This document shows, in pieces, positions 1-13,460 of a stretch of 64,000 nucleotides of DNA. Source of the stretch: Pararge aegeria (Eukaryota; Arthropoda; Insecta; Lepidoptera; Nymphalidae). Position numbers and translations under genes: made by a program. Position 1 is the stretch's first letter; every line of letters begins with the position of its first letter. The stretch is from positions 10,974,001 through 11,038,000 of the forward strand of contig NC_053184.1 of assembly GCF_905163445.1 (NCBI RefSeq), given 5' to 3'. The notes beneath the pieces were generated by a model that saw only the letters and a list, made by a program, of their open reading frames with translations, searched no databases and was not told the DNA's origin.

Positions 1-459
1 CGTGGTAAAATTAGAAAGATGTTTCAAAGCGCAATTTTAGCTGGTTAGGTTACCAATTAGACACCGCCACATAACTATGAACGCAATTATCAAACAATTT
101 AATAGCCTATATGCATAACAATAATACGTACTTGTGGTCAGTGGCTTGCATTCGACTTAAAGTTAATTTGCAATCTACTCATCTTAATTAAATAATTAAT
201 TAACGTACATAAAGCTAAAACAACACGAGCTGTTCTTTGATTTTAATTATTGCATTCATTTGAATATTTTATTCTTAACAGAATCTTGTGATTCTCACTT
301 TTATCAATTTAAATCCTGTCTACTAATTAAAAGAAAAGTACCTAGTTGGCAAAAGAAGATACCGGTACCTAGAACAATGGGCCATAAACATTATGTAAAC
401 TAATATCTCATACTTCTGCAAGATTTCTATTGCCTCTCTATTTTAGATTATTTATATTT
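1..459. other. AT-rich DNA, nothing recognised
   Basis: No open frame, repeat or motif of note beyond general AT-richness and TAATTA-type strings. Confidence 0.6.
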
Positions 460-1135
460 CATCATCTTCATCACTTGAACTGATTGATGCCCACTGCTGG
501 ACTTAAACTGCTGTAGAGAGTTTCAAAGTGCACAGTCCTGTGCCGCTTTTGCCCAGCGGCCAACGAATCGCTGAATGTCGTCTGTTGACCTCGTTAGAAG
601 TTGACTAACGCTGCGTTTAATGGTGCGGGGTGGACATTTCAGCCCCTTGGGACCCTAAAGCCCATCGGTTCTCCGAGCTATTTGCCCTAACCATTGCCAC
701 TTCAGTTTCGCGACTTCTTGAGCTATCTCGGTAACTCTACTTTTCTATGGATCTCGTCAATTCTCTCGTAATTCGTAACCCGCTTTAACTGCTTAAAAAG
801 GAGCATTACAGTAATCTGATGCCCGTTTCCAACCAGTTAAAATATAAATTTGGTTTATTTTTAATAATCTTAAATGAAAAATGAAAACTAAGACAATACA
901 AACACAAAACACCGCAACTTGTGGCAAGAATCAAGTAAACAAGTTAGGTTATATGAGTTGCTAAGTGAACATCGATAGGTGAACGGTAAATGTATATCTA
1001 GGAATCCTCTTTGATTAGGCATTGCCTTGTTCGTCGTTAATAAAAGCGGGCATGAGTCTTCTTATGGGGCCCACACGTTAAAGAGTCAAGAGTCATCACT
1101 GGCGACACGCGCTGTTCGCTGTAAGCACTGTTTCT
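460..1135 (-). mobile_element. RTE-type LINE 3' end, interrupted copy
   Basis: Read on the minus strand this gives the C-terminal end of an RTE-clade reverse transcriptase, the stretch around a WAGH..R-like block and a GRPxxRWTDD-like block, ending near a CAGCAGTGGGC motif at 485-500. The block 460-774 is followed by about 270 bp of unrelated or diverged sequence, then 1048-1130 matches the next upstream part of the same element. Many stops and indels: an old, dead copy. Confidence 0.6.
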
Positions 1136-1394
1136 ATTAGCTAAGGGAAAATTTAGAAACATACGTAATAGTTAACTTTCAATCAATCAATCAATTCTAA
1201 CCGTATTCGGTCACAGTGACTGTTTCGCATTCCAGCTGAGAGCGTCGCTGGTGAGCTCTAAGAAGACTCGCACAACCTGATTTTGTGCTAAACGTGCGGC
1301 TGTATTCGCTACAAGTCAACACACCGGCTATATAGTTATATAATACGGCCGCTGGAGGTCTGGCCTTTAGCTCATCGCGTTGAGCGTCCAGTAT

Positions 1395-1655
1395 AATAAA
1401 TAATAATAAATATACTTCGACAATACACACATCGCCATCTAGCCCCAAAGTAAGCGTATCTTGTGTTATGGGTACTAAGATGACTGATGAAAATTTTTAG
1501 GAATAGTATACATAAATATTTATAATATACTAATAAACACCCAGACACTGAAAAACATACATGTTCATCACACAAACATTTACCAGTTGTGGGGATCGAA
1601 CACACAACATTGACTAAGAAAGCAGGGTTACTGCCCACTGCGTCAATCGCCCGTT
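1395..1655 (-). mobile_element. tRNA-derived SINE, copy 1
   Basis: Antisense full-length copy. Its tail (TACTTCGACAATACACACATCGCC) is on the left. The tRNA-like head, with B-box remnant ATCGAACACAC and A-box remnant CCACTGCGTCA, is on the right. Confidence 0.85.
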
Positions 1656-3367
1656 AACATACATAATATGTTAAATCAACTCAGGTACAATAAGCTTAGC
1701 TCGACCACTCGCTCCTGGTTTACAATGGAAGGAAAATTATCATTTTACCATTGTAGGTCAATCATCTTTTGTCAACCAATATGACATACTGCGCATATTG
1801 TTGCTTTCGATTGTCAGTCTATTTTGACCCTTAGTGAGTTGTCTTTCAAGATCTAAGCTCCCGAGCTATGTTAGTTTAAAGCATTCGACATATACGTAGT
1901 TTAGCTTTAATGGTTTTTTATTAACACATTTCTGTTAGCTGGGGGTAATATAGAAACATACGTCATATTTTACTAAAAGCTAAAATCATTTCTGAAGTGC
2001 ACTAGTAAAGCTACGTGAGCTAAGCTAAGCTAGCTACACTTAGCTCTTCAAGTCGCGTTTGCTTTGTTGCAAAATAGTTACAAAAAGTAACTTTTCCTCA
2101 TTAAAATATTAGTGCACTAAACAATAAACCAATTAAAATAGCTTAATTAAAAATCATAATCAACACAGTTCCGAGCTTCTTAATTAATTATTAGATTTTC
2201 CAATTAGCCGTGTTTGTGTTCGTATAATTAATGTATGGGCCGTATTAGTGTTGGTCTCAGCTAGGGTTGTCATTTATCACTATTACAAATTAAGTAATTT
2301 AGTATACATAAAGTGTGAATAGCAATGTTTATAATTACTACTGCTTAAGAAATATATGGATATGTACTCAAAATCAACATAATTATAATCACAAATTTTC
2401 GGAACGTGCCAATCGATTAAATATGTAGAGAAATATTTAATTACTATAACAGATTATGTACCTCACAATACTTATAATTTCCATCCTATGATTTTTATAA
2501 CTTCATCGTAAAGCCTACTTTATAACTATGTGACCTTAATATTGTAAACGAGATATAAATATATTGGTAACATTACATATTATTACAATGGCAATATTAA
2601 TTTATGATGAAAGGCAACCCTAGATGTATCGATGTTGGCAAAATCTGATCCGACACGACACTCGGCAATTACCGTTCACTACAAAACACATCGAATTCGC
2701 GTAATTGCTGGGAATATTACGGCTCCCAACTAAATTGTTCTCGACTTAATTAATTAAGCTTTTGTTTCAAACTAACAGCAAAGTGTAGAGTTGGCAATTC
2801 TAAATTGGATCTTGTAATTACCTTACCCACTTGCGCAGAAACTGTCTACTTTCAATTATAGCCGAAGCTTGCTTAATAGAATCAATTATAATTGGGAAAC
2901 AATACGAAACCTTATATAATTCATGTTTGTTAACAAATCCGAAGTTAAAATTTAATTTTGCTCTATACAATTAAAACTACAATACTTTTCTCTCTGAATA
3001 TAACACCCGAGAGTCGTCTTACCTGTTTCAGCAATTAAATAATAATTATTTTGAGGTAATATCTTACTAGGTGTATGTAAACACAGTAGGTACACTATGT
3101 ATTGAAGATCTAGAATGTTACAGCAACTGAATAATCCTCGCATCAAACTTTGTCATTGACAATACCATGTGACAAACGCAATCATTTCTGATCTGCGGAC
3201 ACTTTTTTGCTCTTGGCTAAAACTCATAAGACCGATGAAAAGGTATTGTTAAATGCGTGTGTTATTTATCTGTAAAGAAAACTGTGAATTTATAACTCGG
3301 GGATGCCTTTGAATTGGGGTTTTCTGACAAAAATATCTCATTAGTAGTCTGGACTTAGGAAGTTCAC
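1656..3367. other. AT-rich DNA without recognised genes
   Basis: Several TTAATTAATTA-type homeodomain-like strings (for example 2747-2760). No exon-like frame. Confidence 0.5.
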
Positions 3368-3515
3368 TCGGACTACGCCTCAGGGTGCACGTTAAGCCAT
3401 CCGATCCAGTTATTATAAGTCGACAATGGAGTAGCCTGGTGGGTCTATGTTCCTATGATAGGAGAGGTCTGTACCCAGCAAGGGTACCTCATTAGGTTGA
3501 TGATATTAATGATTT
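3368..3515 (+). repeat. LINE 3'-tail-like dispersed repeat
   Basis: Contains GCACGTTAAGCC, TCCTATGATAGGAGAGGTCT, GTACCCAGCAAGGG and a GATGATATTAATGATT tail, which I recognise as a common lepidopteran repeat ending in a TGATGATGA-type tail. Confidence 0.6.
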
Positions 3516-3769
3516 AGATAATTGCGATTATAGCATTGCAATCTAATTGGCTAAATATTAGCACGACAGCATGAGAAAAATTAAAACTACAACTATATTG
3601 TCCATAAAGGCCAGACGTTTTGGGCCTGAAGTGATTATTTGGACTATTTCTATTTTACATAGTCTAGTATTTTTACCATCTAATTTGTGTAAATATTAAA
3701 TTTAATTTACCCATCTTAGTTTTGTTATCTTAATAAATATGCGTGTAGTTAATTAGTGAAATAGCCTGG

Positions 3770-4900
3770 TATCGCTCGTCAAGTTGCTCGTGCAAGTTGT
3801 TTTTCAAAACAAAGCCGTCACAAATTGGCCGGGCCTACGGGGCGCCGGCTACTGGACACCGCCGCGCGCTCGTTACGCTCCCGCCTCGTTAGGAGAATTG
3901 TTTGTTCGAGTATGTAAAAATGTGTTTATTTGCACGTACGCTCCGGGCTAAAAAATATATGAAAAGACCCTTTTAAGACTTTTAATGATTTCCCGGCAAA
4001 GGGAAATTGGGTTAGTTATTTTCCCCGGGGTTGTCCCTCGTTAAGTTTTAATGGGGTAGCTAGCTACGACGTAATCAAACGTGCTTATTTAAGCTAACGA
4101 CGTTTACAGGTCCCTGTACTTTGTCGTCAATAGAAGTAATTTAAAGAAGACCGCTCCTAGTTACGCCTTTGTCGTACGCAAATGAGATCTTTAAAAAAAA
4201 ATGTGAAAACTGCTAAGCGCTGCGGAAAGCGACTTCTGTGGAATCATTAATATCAAGAGTTCCTAAGGAACATGTTAATCAGAAACAAGTTAGAAACAGG
4301 GGGTTTCCGGTGGGGCCAGTATCAAGTCTCCGTATAGGCAGAACGCCTAATTAATCTTCAGTAAAATGTCGACATTGCTTGTTTTTGCCAGGAACTCGGC
4401 TCATTAGAGCGACGAGGCATGTTGATTACATTCTGTTGCGCTTATTAGCGCAAACTCTCATTAGGGGCTACTATTGTTGTAATTAAACAAGCAACGTTTC
4501 GAATCGAGACCCTCGCATCGCGAAATCGCCCCTATCCACTCGTGATACAATGTAAGTCGTGACAAGCGATAGTAGAGTTGTGTGAATTTAATTAACAACT
4601 CAATAGCTACAGAGAATGAAGGGGGAGTTCTTGTGGCGTCTGACATAATTCAATTGTTATCTATGGTATAAAAAGCCGAGGTTTGTTTAGAAGTGAGTTA
4701 CACAATTACGCCAGGGTACTTGGTTCCGGCACGGTGCGGGTTGTCGACGGGTGTGAGTTTAATTGGGCGTCGAGGAGCGCTGGCGCGGCTGTAGCCATGT
4801 ACCTCTCTAACACTTCTAATTGGCTCGCCAACACTAACAGGAGCGCTTTTCTCTAAAATGGTTGCCCATAGTCATTACTTATAATAGGGTCCTAGTCTCT
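3770..4900. promoter_or_regulatory. GC-richer unique block with a TATA box
   Basis: Higher-complexity sequence than its surroundings, with a CpG-rich stretch at 3826-3890, TATAAAAAG at 4667-4675 and CpG-rich sequence at 4720-4800. About 120 bp after the TATA box an ATG with G at -3 (4797) opens a 19-codon frame ending at 4856. No protein family is recognisable. It could be a promoter, an enhancer or neither. Confidence 0.3.
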
Positions 4901-7053
4901 ATACAATACTACTACTACCTTTTTATCTTTTATTTGGATATTTTTGTTTCTTTTATTTATCACACTATTTTCTCTATCTCTGGCTCTATCATGTTTAGTT
5001 TCATTGAATAAATCATTGGCTTATGCTGTTAGGATGTATTTTTATATTTTTAAATTGCATTTCTTCCAATTTAATTCCAAGAAATCCAAATTTAATAATT
5101 TCATTAGTATTAAAAATAACTTAGGGTCCTTAATTGGGTTGTGTTTTTTTAAATGTATAATATTTTTTCTTATTTGAATGGAAATGCTTTTGCATTTGTG
5201 TTATTTTTACCTAAAGGCAGATTAAAGATTACTTCAAATATTAAATAAGATTTCTTAGATTCAAGTAAGAAAATCTGATAAGTGAAAAAAAAAAATTTAA
5301 ATCGACATCTTTTGAAACCGTCTTTTTAGAGGTTTGTCAAATATTTTTTGTATCAGTATGTAGTAAATATTTTTAACTTTATGAATTTAGACTTGTCTAA
5401 GTTATGTTGGATGAAACGTTTCCAACATTCCTAAATTTCAAACTTAAAATTAAAATCGAGTGACAGCCTCTCGGCTTACAGCAGCGAATAAAGTTTTAAT
5501 AATACATAAATTTAAGAAAAACCTTAACCTACTTTATGAAATGAATGAAACTTCCTGCAAAATTGCATAGGAAAATATCTTGTGTGCGAATCTCAGCTAA
5601 AATATCAAAAACTTTGTTCATACTCTTTGGCTCTCATATAACTAAACAATACGTTATCCATTGACCGGACAAAATAAGCGTACTCCTTTTCATTATACGC
5701 ACTTACGAGTAAAACGATTAATTAAGAATAATGCCGTGTACATTTGTTGAGCTTAATTGTACAAACATCCATTCTATCTGTGTCAGTATTCGATTGTGAA
5801 TTATTGATTGCCCGTAATGTATTTTGATTGTCACCTCACGTTCTCTGCGCGTGCGCCGATGTGACAAAACAACTTGTAGCCATTGCTTTGAAATGTATTG
5901 GTACTTTACAACCGTGTTATGAATCAAACACCTTATAAAATAGTAGAAAACTGGATTATTTTATTTCTTTGTTGGTAATCCACTAATATTTTTTTAGTAT
6001 ATAAAAATACAAAAATATAAAATTCAGTTCTTTATGATCAGATTACATTGGATCGATAACCTGTTAGACGATGGTGACGGAAAAAATTCAAACTGCGTTG
6101 CGGTCGCAACGCCCACCTCTTTTTATGCTCTTTTATCTCCTAATTATCCTTTTATACTTTTTTTTGTATCGAATACCACCACCACTCATATCAGAGGTCA
6201 CAGTGCGGAAAGTTTGTCATTTCATGAGGGACAACTCTCGGGGTAAGGAAAAACGCGATTAAACGACTCCTTTGATACAATAATTTATAATACTTTATGA
6301 ATGAACAGTATTAAGGTAGAACGCGCTCTCTCTTAATGTCCTATTTCAAATAACTTATAGGAAATAGTAACTGAAAACTCTCAAAAAAACATTATTTTTA
6401 TTTACAACTAGCTGTTGCCCGTGGCTTCGTTCGCGTTTGTTTTTGTTTTTAAAGCGTTCCATGTACGTACTATGGGATAACTGCTTAGCTTAGCCCTTAT
6501 GTAGCCCTTAATTTCTTTTTAACTCGTTATAACTTATAAATTAAATGTCCGATTAGAATTGATTAAACAGTATTTCACTGCTATATAAATAAATATCCTT
6601 GATACTAAAATTATTTATTGGAATACGAATTATACTGCAATACAAATTAAACCACTTTGGTTTCTACCGTCGATCTAATAAAATGTAAGAACACAAAAGC
6701 TGCTATTGTGACTCAACTATAACAGGTTGTTAAATATACTTCCTCGCGGAGTTTTTTATAGGTTTTATAATAAGTACCTTCTTAAATCATGTAGTACATG
6801 ATTTTTATATATCACCAATAATTTTCTAAGCGCACATCAAGTAATGAATGATCTTTATAGATAACATTTTGCTACTTTGCGTTACATTATTGTAATTTTT
6901 TTAAGAATATCCCTTATCAAAATAAATTATAGCCTTTCTTGATAAATAGGCTATCCAACACTAAAATATTTTTTCCTATCAAACCGATAGTTCCTAAGAT
7001 TAGTGCGTTCAACCAAATAAACAAATAAAAAATCTCTTCAGCTTATTATCGAT
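4901..7053. other. AT-rich DNA
   Basis: Nothing genic recognised. 6405-6450 (CTAGCTGTTGCCCGTGGCTT) is a common lepidopteran transposon end fragment. The open frames here are AT-rich and lack splice signals or family features. Confidence 0.5.
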
Positions 7054-7156
7054 AAATATACTACGACAATACACACATCGTCGTCTAGCCCCAAAGTAAG
7101 CGTAGCTTGTGTTATGGGTACTAAGATGACTGATGAATATATTTGTGAATAATATA
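7054..7156 (-). mobile_element. tRNA-derived SINE, copy 2, tail only
   Basis: Tail half of the same SINE (TACTACGACAATACACACATCG to GATGACTGATGAATAT). The tRNA-like head is missing, as in a 5'-truncated insertion. Confidence 0.75.
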
Positions 7157-10100
7157 ATACTTTTAATTGAATTGATCAATAATCAACAATTTGGGGGCAA
7201 TTAAAGGAGAGGTGTTTTTGCTTCGGGGTTTATCTAGAAAAAAGTATAAATATTTTGTAGATTTGCAATGGGCCGAGAATTGAGCCTGACGCGGCACAGA
7301 CCGGATATGAGCGGCTATTTAATTTCCGCACCTCCACTGATCGTTTCTATGTACTCAATCAATTTTAAAATTACATATCTCTGTTGCACATTCATTAACT
7401 TTAAACATAAAAATTTTACATGCCCTTGTCCCAGCTTAAAATGTTTCAACAGAAACAACTGGTTTACCCAAAATTTACGATTTAATTATACTGTTGCTAT
7501 ATTTACTCGGTAATACAGTAAGCACAGTCAGTGTTTGCAGATAAAAATAAATAATAAAATTTTTAATTACATAGCCTTCAATGCCTACTCAGGAGTGAGT
7601 TTACAAACTTAGTTATTCCGTCCAAAACTAACAAAAATAGTGCTTACAATGAATGTGTATAAAGTCACCGGTTGAAGCAAATAAGCTTAATTTTCTCTGT
7701 AATAACATACATGTTGGTTTTGTAAAAGTACTGCACACAACTTTATACAATTTGTTTCACGCCAATCCGTATGTTATTATTCATACAACTTGATCTCCAA
7801 TCTCCTTAGAAGATAAATTATATAATTTGCGCTAAGTAAAACTTAGGCTTGGAAAATTAAGTATATTTATTTAATTTAACCGCTTTTAATATAGATAATG
7901 ATAATATTATGTAGATGAGCAGTTTTTAGCAAATAATGGTCCATTGAGGTTACTTAATTTAATTTATTGCAGAAATGGAATACCTAGTCTTCCATTATTT
8001 GAATTAATTATAGTGTTACTATAGCTGCGCCTCGTGGCATCAACCGTGGTGATCTTATATTCACGTATTTTTTTTATTACAATAACGTGTACAGACTTAT
8101 TCATGTACACGTATAATGTACGTATTTCCATTCCAAATTTCTGTTAATCGATTCAGTAGTTACACACTTACGTACAAACTTTCACCTTTATGATATAAAC
8201 GCGATAATTAAAATCGAAGAACATTTGCGATAAAAATTATAAACTAAATAATATTTACTTTATAGTATTTAGTTTATATATCAAATCGGTAGGTACATAT
8301 TTTATTTCTTTGTATAATAATAGCTTGTCTATTTGTGCTATAATTTATAGGTCACATGTAAAGTGGCTACCTATGCCATTAACATATTAACTTTCGCATT
8401 TAAATAACAAATCCATACCTACATTTTATTTCCATTGTAACATCACGATTGCTTCGTTGACCTTTAATGGCCTCAAACAAACATGAGCTGTTTGTATTCT
8501 TAGTAGGTAATGTTTATTTTCGCTTGATTACATATTTAATTAACATACTATACTACATACAAAATATTTTTTTGATCTATTAATTCTAGATATATTATAC
8601 ATGTTATACATATTCGTTCGATATTATTCTTTCAATATTAAACGTGTGTATGTTCGTTTATTTTCTTCTTACTTATCAACTAGATACTGCATTTATCCTA
8701 ATTAAATAAGGCACATATATGGTTCGCTTCCTGGAGATGGGCAGTGGGTGCTTTGTATCCCGAAAAAACAACAGGATAAAGTTCCCGGAGAATTAAAAAA
8801 CTACCCAAGGTTTCACAGCTAAACAAGTCTTCACACAGCTTGCACCCTGGAATGGATATAGGATTATTTTCATCCCGGCAAACTTGGTAGTCGCGGGTTT
8901 TTTTAAAAACCGAATTATTCACAGACTAATTCAATAAGATCAGTTCGTAGTTGATTGACTGAAAAAACTACAGGCATTTTGCTTATTATGGAGTTCATGT
9001 ACGAGTTATAAACACTATTTGTTAGATCAATTTGGGCTTGTAACCTATATAGCTTGCTCAACAGCAATTCACTTTAATAGAATCTTTTGCATCACCCAGG
9101 GTCCGCCGGGACATTTTGTCTTCTAGCGATAAGAATCTACCTAGCAGGTTTACCATACTATACACAGAACTGATAAAGTTTGGCACTTTTTAAAATCAAT
9201 ACAACTTACTCTTATCCCGGAATTTGCGAATATATATACGGAGTCTTCTAGAGACATTATATATTAATGAAAACTTAATATAATCCGATCTTTATATTAT
9301 TTTGATAATCCTAAAATGATTAAAAAATTTAACTTAGCAGAAGAGTCGGTTAATAATCAAACTACTTTGGTTAAAAACTGTTCTGGATCACGTTTCCTAG
9401 AACCAAATCATTGTAAGCAAACACAATTGGGCAAAAACAAATCAGTTTTTAGTGTGACTTTAGATGTTCAAATTCTATCCTGAGTCTTATTATTGTACCA
9501 AAACTATTTGTAAAATATCAACAACGATCAATAATAGCGATTTTAAAATAATTATGCATAACTATTATTTAGGTATTTTTAAATGATTGTTTGTGCATGA
9601 TATAAGTTATATCACGGCAACTGTAATCAAATACCTTTAATTTTTAATCATCCACTTATTGTAGAGTTAATAAAAATTTAAAGAACAGCATATTTTATTG
9701 TAAAAGAGTTGTTAATTCCATAAATATCTCTCACGTTAAAAGCTTTGCATTGGTAAAGAATTTGTGAGTTGAATTTCAATCTTTTGAATGTCACATTCAT
9801 TACCCTTAATTGATACTAAATTTACTTTAAATGTTGCCAAAGAATGAAAATAAAATTACTCGTTTTATAGTAGTCAATACAGAGGCAAACAGAACGATTG
9901 TTATCTTTGAATATACCCACAAATTGAAGCTAATTGTGCATACCTATTTATTTTGCTTTTTGCGTGATACGTGTGTATCATATCAGAAACGGCTCTATTT
10001 AGATGAAATTTTGTATTTACATGTTGTTTCACGTTCCGGTTCTATTAAGACAGAAGAAAGAGTTGAAATAATACGGTCGCTTGTGCTCTTTTATGTTTGC

Positions 10101-10910
10101 TTATTAAATATTAATGGCTATAATATTTTAAGAGTGTCGGTATACCTAAAATGGGGGCTGCGAAGAAAAATATCAGAATTTACTAGTCTAGTTTTAAAAA
10201 TCAACTACCTAAATAACTGATTTTAGAAATCGTATTATTAAATTTGCGATTCTTGGAGTTCTTGGTATTTCATTATATTGTATTTCAGATAATTCAGAAC
10301 AAAAACAGGTCAAAATATTGTCATTAGTTATATAAAAAATTATAATAATATTATAAATAATAATTATTGACTGTGTGTGGGCAGCCTATCATACGTTGTA
10401 ACATTTGCCGTTAATTCGTACATCCCTAAATAGGTTCACACATGTTTCACATCGGTAATAACGTATGCTATATGTGTTGTTTCTGTTTTTAATGATTCCC
10501 ATGTGATTTGTAAAGCTTAAAAAACCTTTTACTGCTCACAATAGCGATATAGCGTGCGGATTCAATTAGCGTCGGAGTTTCGTAATATTCCTGGATATCT
10601 AATTAAAAAGTATGAGCGGGTGTGGATAAAAGATGAATAAAAGTTAAACATTAGTTACATACAAAGTGTGAATTTACGAGTATTATTTAAATTCCGTTCA
10701 CAATTTATTTAAGTCTATATTGATCAACTTTATAAGCACTTTTGAACCGTCAAGTTTGTCTTTTTTATGTCTCTACTACCTGTTAAAGAGGAAGATTCAA
10801 CCGAGATAAAACAAACAAACTCAGCATTCGCTTTTTTTTGTTTGATATGAAAGTGGAGCCAAGTAATTTGCAAGCAAGCTTAAATTCATTATGAAATACA
10901 TATCATAATT
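7157..10910. other. AT-rich DNA
   Basis: About 8740-8930 resembles a lepidopteran transposon fragment (ATGGATATAGGATTATTTTC, CCCGG, GTCGCGGG). The 129-codon open frame at 9831-10220 has no recognisable family, start context or introns. Confidence 0.45.
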
Positions 10911-11190
10911 GACGGCCGACTGGCGCAGTGGGCAGCGAACCTGCTTTCTGAGTCCAAGGCCGTGGGTTCGATTCCCACAACTGGAAAATGTTTGTGTGAT
11001 GAGCATTAAGTGTTTTTCAGTGTCTGGGTGTTTATAATATGTATTTTCTAAGTATTTATGTATATATAATTCATAAAAATATTCATCAGTCATCTTAGTA
11101 CCCATAACACAAGCTACGCTTACTTTGGGGCTAGGTGGCGATGTGTGTATTGTCGTAGTATATTTATTTATTTATTAAAAAAAAAAAAAA
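10911..11190 (+). mobile_element. tRNA-derived SINE, copy 3, full length
   Basis: The best-preserved sense copy, with Pol III A box TGGCGCAGTGG (10921-10931), B box GGTTCGATTCC (10965-10975), a body ending GTATTGTCGTAGTATATTTA and an A-rich tail (11178-11190). Possibly related to the Metulj SINEs of nymphalid butterflies, but I cannot confirm that from memory. Confidence 0.9.
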
Positions 11191-12763
11191 TTGCATAGAA
11201 ATTGTGATCTAATAAATGTGCTTTTACACTTATGCATTGGTACGAGTATATCCAATTACCTTTGAAGTCAACATTTCTTTGGTAGGTACTTGGTTTTGTA
11301 TCTCATTTGATGTAGTTGTAAGCTAACCTGGTACAAGAATGGCATTTGTATAAACCCCAGTCGTAATTGGCGTCGGACCGCAACGCCAAAGTGACTTGGT
11401 GTCAATTTAGAGAACGACTTTTTCTAAACTGGATCAAGTCTCTATATTCTATTGGGACACTTGCAACTGTAGTTAGTTAGCGCCCTACAGGCTAATGCTT
11501 TATCGTGCTTGGCAGACTTCAGTATTTTTTGGTATTCGGCCAGATTACATTATTATACATTCACAAAAAATTTCAGATCTAATTGGAAATAAATTTGACA
11601 ACTTCCACATTACTAACCGTATAACCGGACTAAATATTAATATTAATAGTTTAGAAAATGTTTATAAATTAAGAGACAATTATGTTAAAACGAATCGTGG
11701 ACACGAAACCTGTCTTATCGTGAGCTGATTCTGGTCGCTGGTGCATTTATATCGTTTCCATTATATTAAGTAGGTTTCGATGTTTATGTCAAACACAGCA
11801 GCGATAATACAGCAATTTATTATAATATCACGCTAATGGGGCGTAGGTCGATGATATTATGGTGTTCTCTTCACTCATATGAATAGAGTGGGTTTTTTTA
11901 ATGCGTAGTGTTTGCAATCAGCGTGGAACAAGACAGTTGTATTACTGACAGTATGTGATTACTTTTGCAAGACTTTGTATTTTATTGATGCTTTTTTGTA
12001 TAACTCTTTAATATTTGTTTGACTTAGAATCATGAGATAGACACCTGGTTACAATTGGCGGGTAGGTAGAGGTTCCCTTGTCACTTCTCTAAAGTAGAAC
12101 ATTATAAATGTTTTAAAAGTATATTATGGCTTAGGACAACAATTATTACTTCTGCAGAGAAACCTGTAAAGAAGGTCTGAGATTTCCTTTCACATACTTT
12201 CCTTGTTACCTTTTACTTATTTCCACATTCGAGACTTCTCGGTAACCTTTGTAGGTATACGTTTTATTTCAAAGATATAATTTTTACGTGACGCTTAAAA
12301 TGTTATGAAGCAGTTGTAGTACGTTTAATCTTTTGAATGTTAACTTTAATTAAAGGTCGCAGTTAACGATAATTTAGGGTTATTAGTCGATTTTGAAAGC
12401 TCTTAATGTCAAACTGCTTTGAATTTTTGTTAAAGGCCATAGTTAATAATGTTTTGGTAGTTTTATATAAATGTCGTGTGACCTCAATTCCGTTTTCACC
12501 CACTTGTCCTCTCGTAACCACTTTCAATTAAGTACCTAAGGATTTATACATTTACCTCACGCATTAACACAAAATCTTAGATTTCGCGGCATACCATATT
12601 ATTCTGGGGATTTCCTCCGTAACTGAGGGATGCGACTACTCGCGACGTACATGTCAAGAGTTCAAATATGAAGACCGTGATGGTCTTAAGTTTTTTACTC
12701 CTTTACTTACTTACTCCTTTTTATCGCCTTTGGGGTCCCTTGGGCCCAGGGCTAACCCTGTGT
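11191..12763. other. AT-rich DNA
   Basis: No feature recognised. The open frame at 11495-11728 has no family resemblance. Confidence 0.5.
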
Positions 12764-12795
12764 TTTTATAAAGGGCGATTTTTTATAAAGGGTAG
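12764..12795 (+). repeat. Short tandem duplication TTTTTATAAAGGG
   Basis: Two copies of TTTTTATAAAGGG about 16 bp apart, immediately left of the long palindrome. Confidence 0.6.
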
Positions 12796-12801
12796 AATTA
12801 A

Positions 12802-12862
12802 ATTTTAAAAATAACCTTAACTCTAGAATCCCTGATTCTAGAGTTAAGGTTATTTTTAAAAT
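12802..12862. repeat. Perfect 29-bp inverted repeat with 3-nt loop
   Basis: The left arm ends CTTAACTCTAGAATC, the loop is CCT, and the right arm begins GATTCTAGAGTTAAG. All 29 pairs match, so an RNA copy would fold into a near-ideal hairpin and the DNA could extrude as a cruciform. Confidence 0.9.
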
Positions 12863-13288
12863 CATGTTTTCTTTTAATTATTTCTAATTTCGAATTTCAA
12901 AAAATTAGAAATATATCTTTTATTATTGAATTAATTTAACGGTAATCCAAGAAGTTTTCCTACAAATCTGACCATATTTCGATGCTCCATTGGTAGCACT
13001 CCTTCATGCCATAATTATATGTACGACGAAAATTCAATAAATAACCGACAGACCGGGAAATTAAAACAAACAGTGCTACCGAGATTAATATAAGTTAGTA
13101 TAATATCATGTTAGGGGTAGGCCCTCCCCCAAAATAAAACCTTCAGATCCCTTTTAATACGATAATGCGCCTCTATCTTTCGTCTGCAGTCACACACGAC
13201 CCTCGTGTGCTAATTGAATTTAAGGAATAAAATCCAATCGCCCCGATTCTTTATTATTCAAGATCCAATTTGGATAAGGCCTGATCGG

Positions 13289-13314
13289 TCCGCGGGGCGG
13301 GCGGGGGCGGGGCA
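13289..13314. promoter_or_regulatory. Overlapping GC boxes
   Basis: CGGGGCGGGCGGGGGCGGGG in otherwise AT-rich DNA, a dense group of Sp/KLF-type sites. No nearby exon is recognised. Confidence 0.4.
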
Positions 13315-13460
13315 GTGGAGAATAAAATTGGATTTGTCACTCAAAACATAAGACTACCTTCAACTTTCTAAGAAAGTAATCGTGTATCGATTTAATAGTA
13401 TCATAATATGGAACTAAAACCCGTTGGCGTATGGCAACGCCATGTACCAAAATGTCCTAA

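Noticed and set aside
9831..10220. 129-codon open frame
   Set aside because: AT-driven composition, no domain, no splice or promoter context. The length is expected by chance in 64 kb of AT-rich DNA.
10911..10985. SINE heads as functional tRNA genes
   Set aside because: A and B boxes are present, but no complete cloverleaf with acceptor pairing is seen, and all copies continue into the same SINE body.
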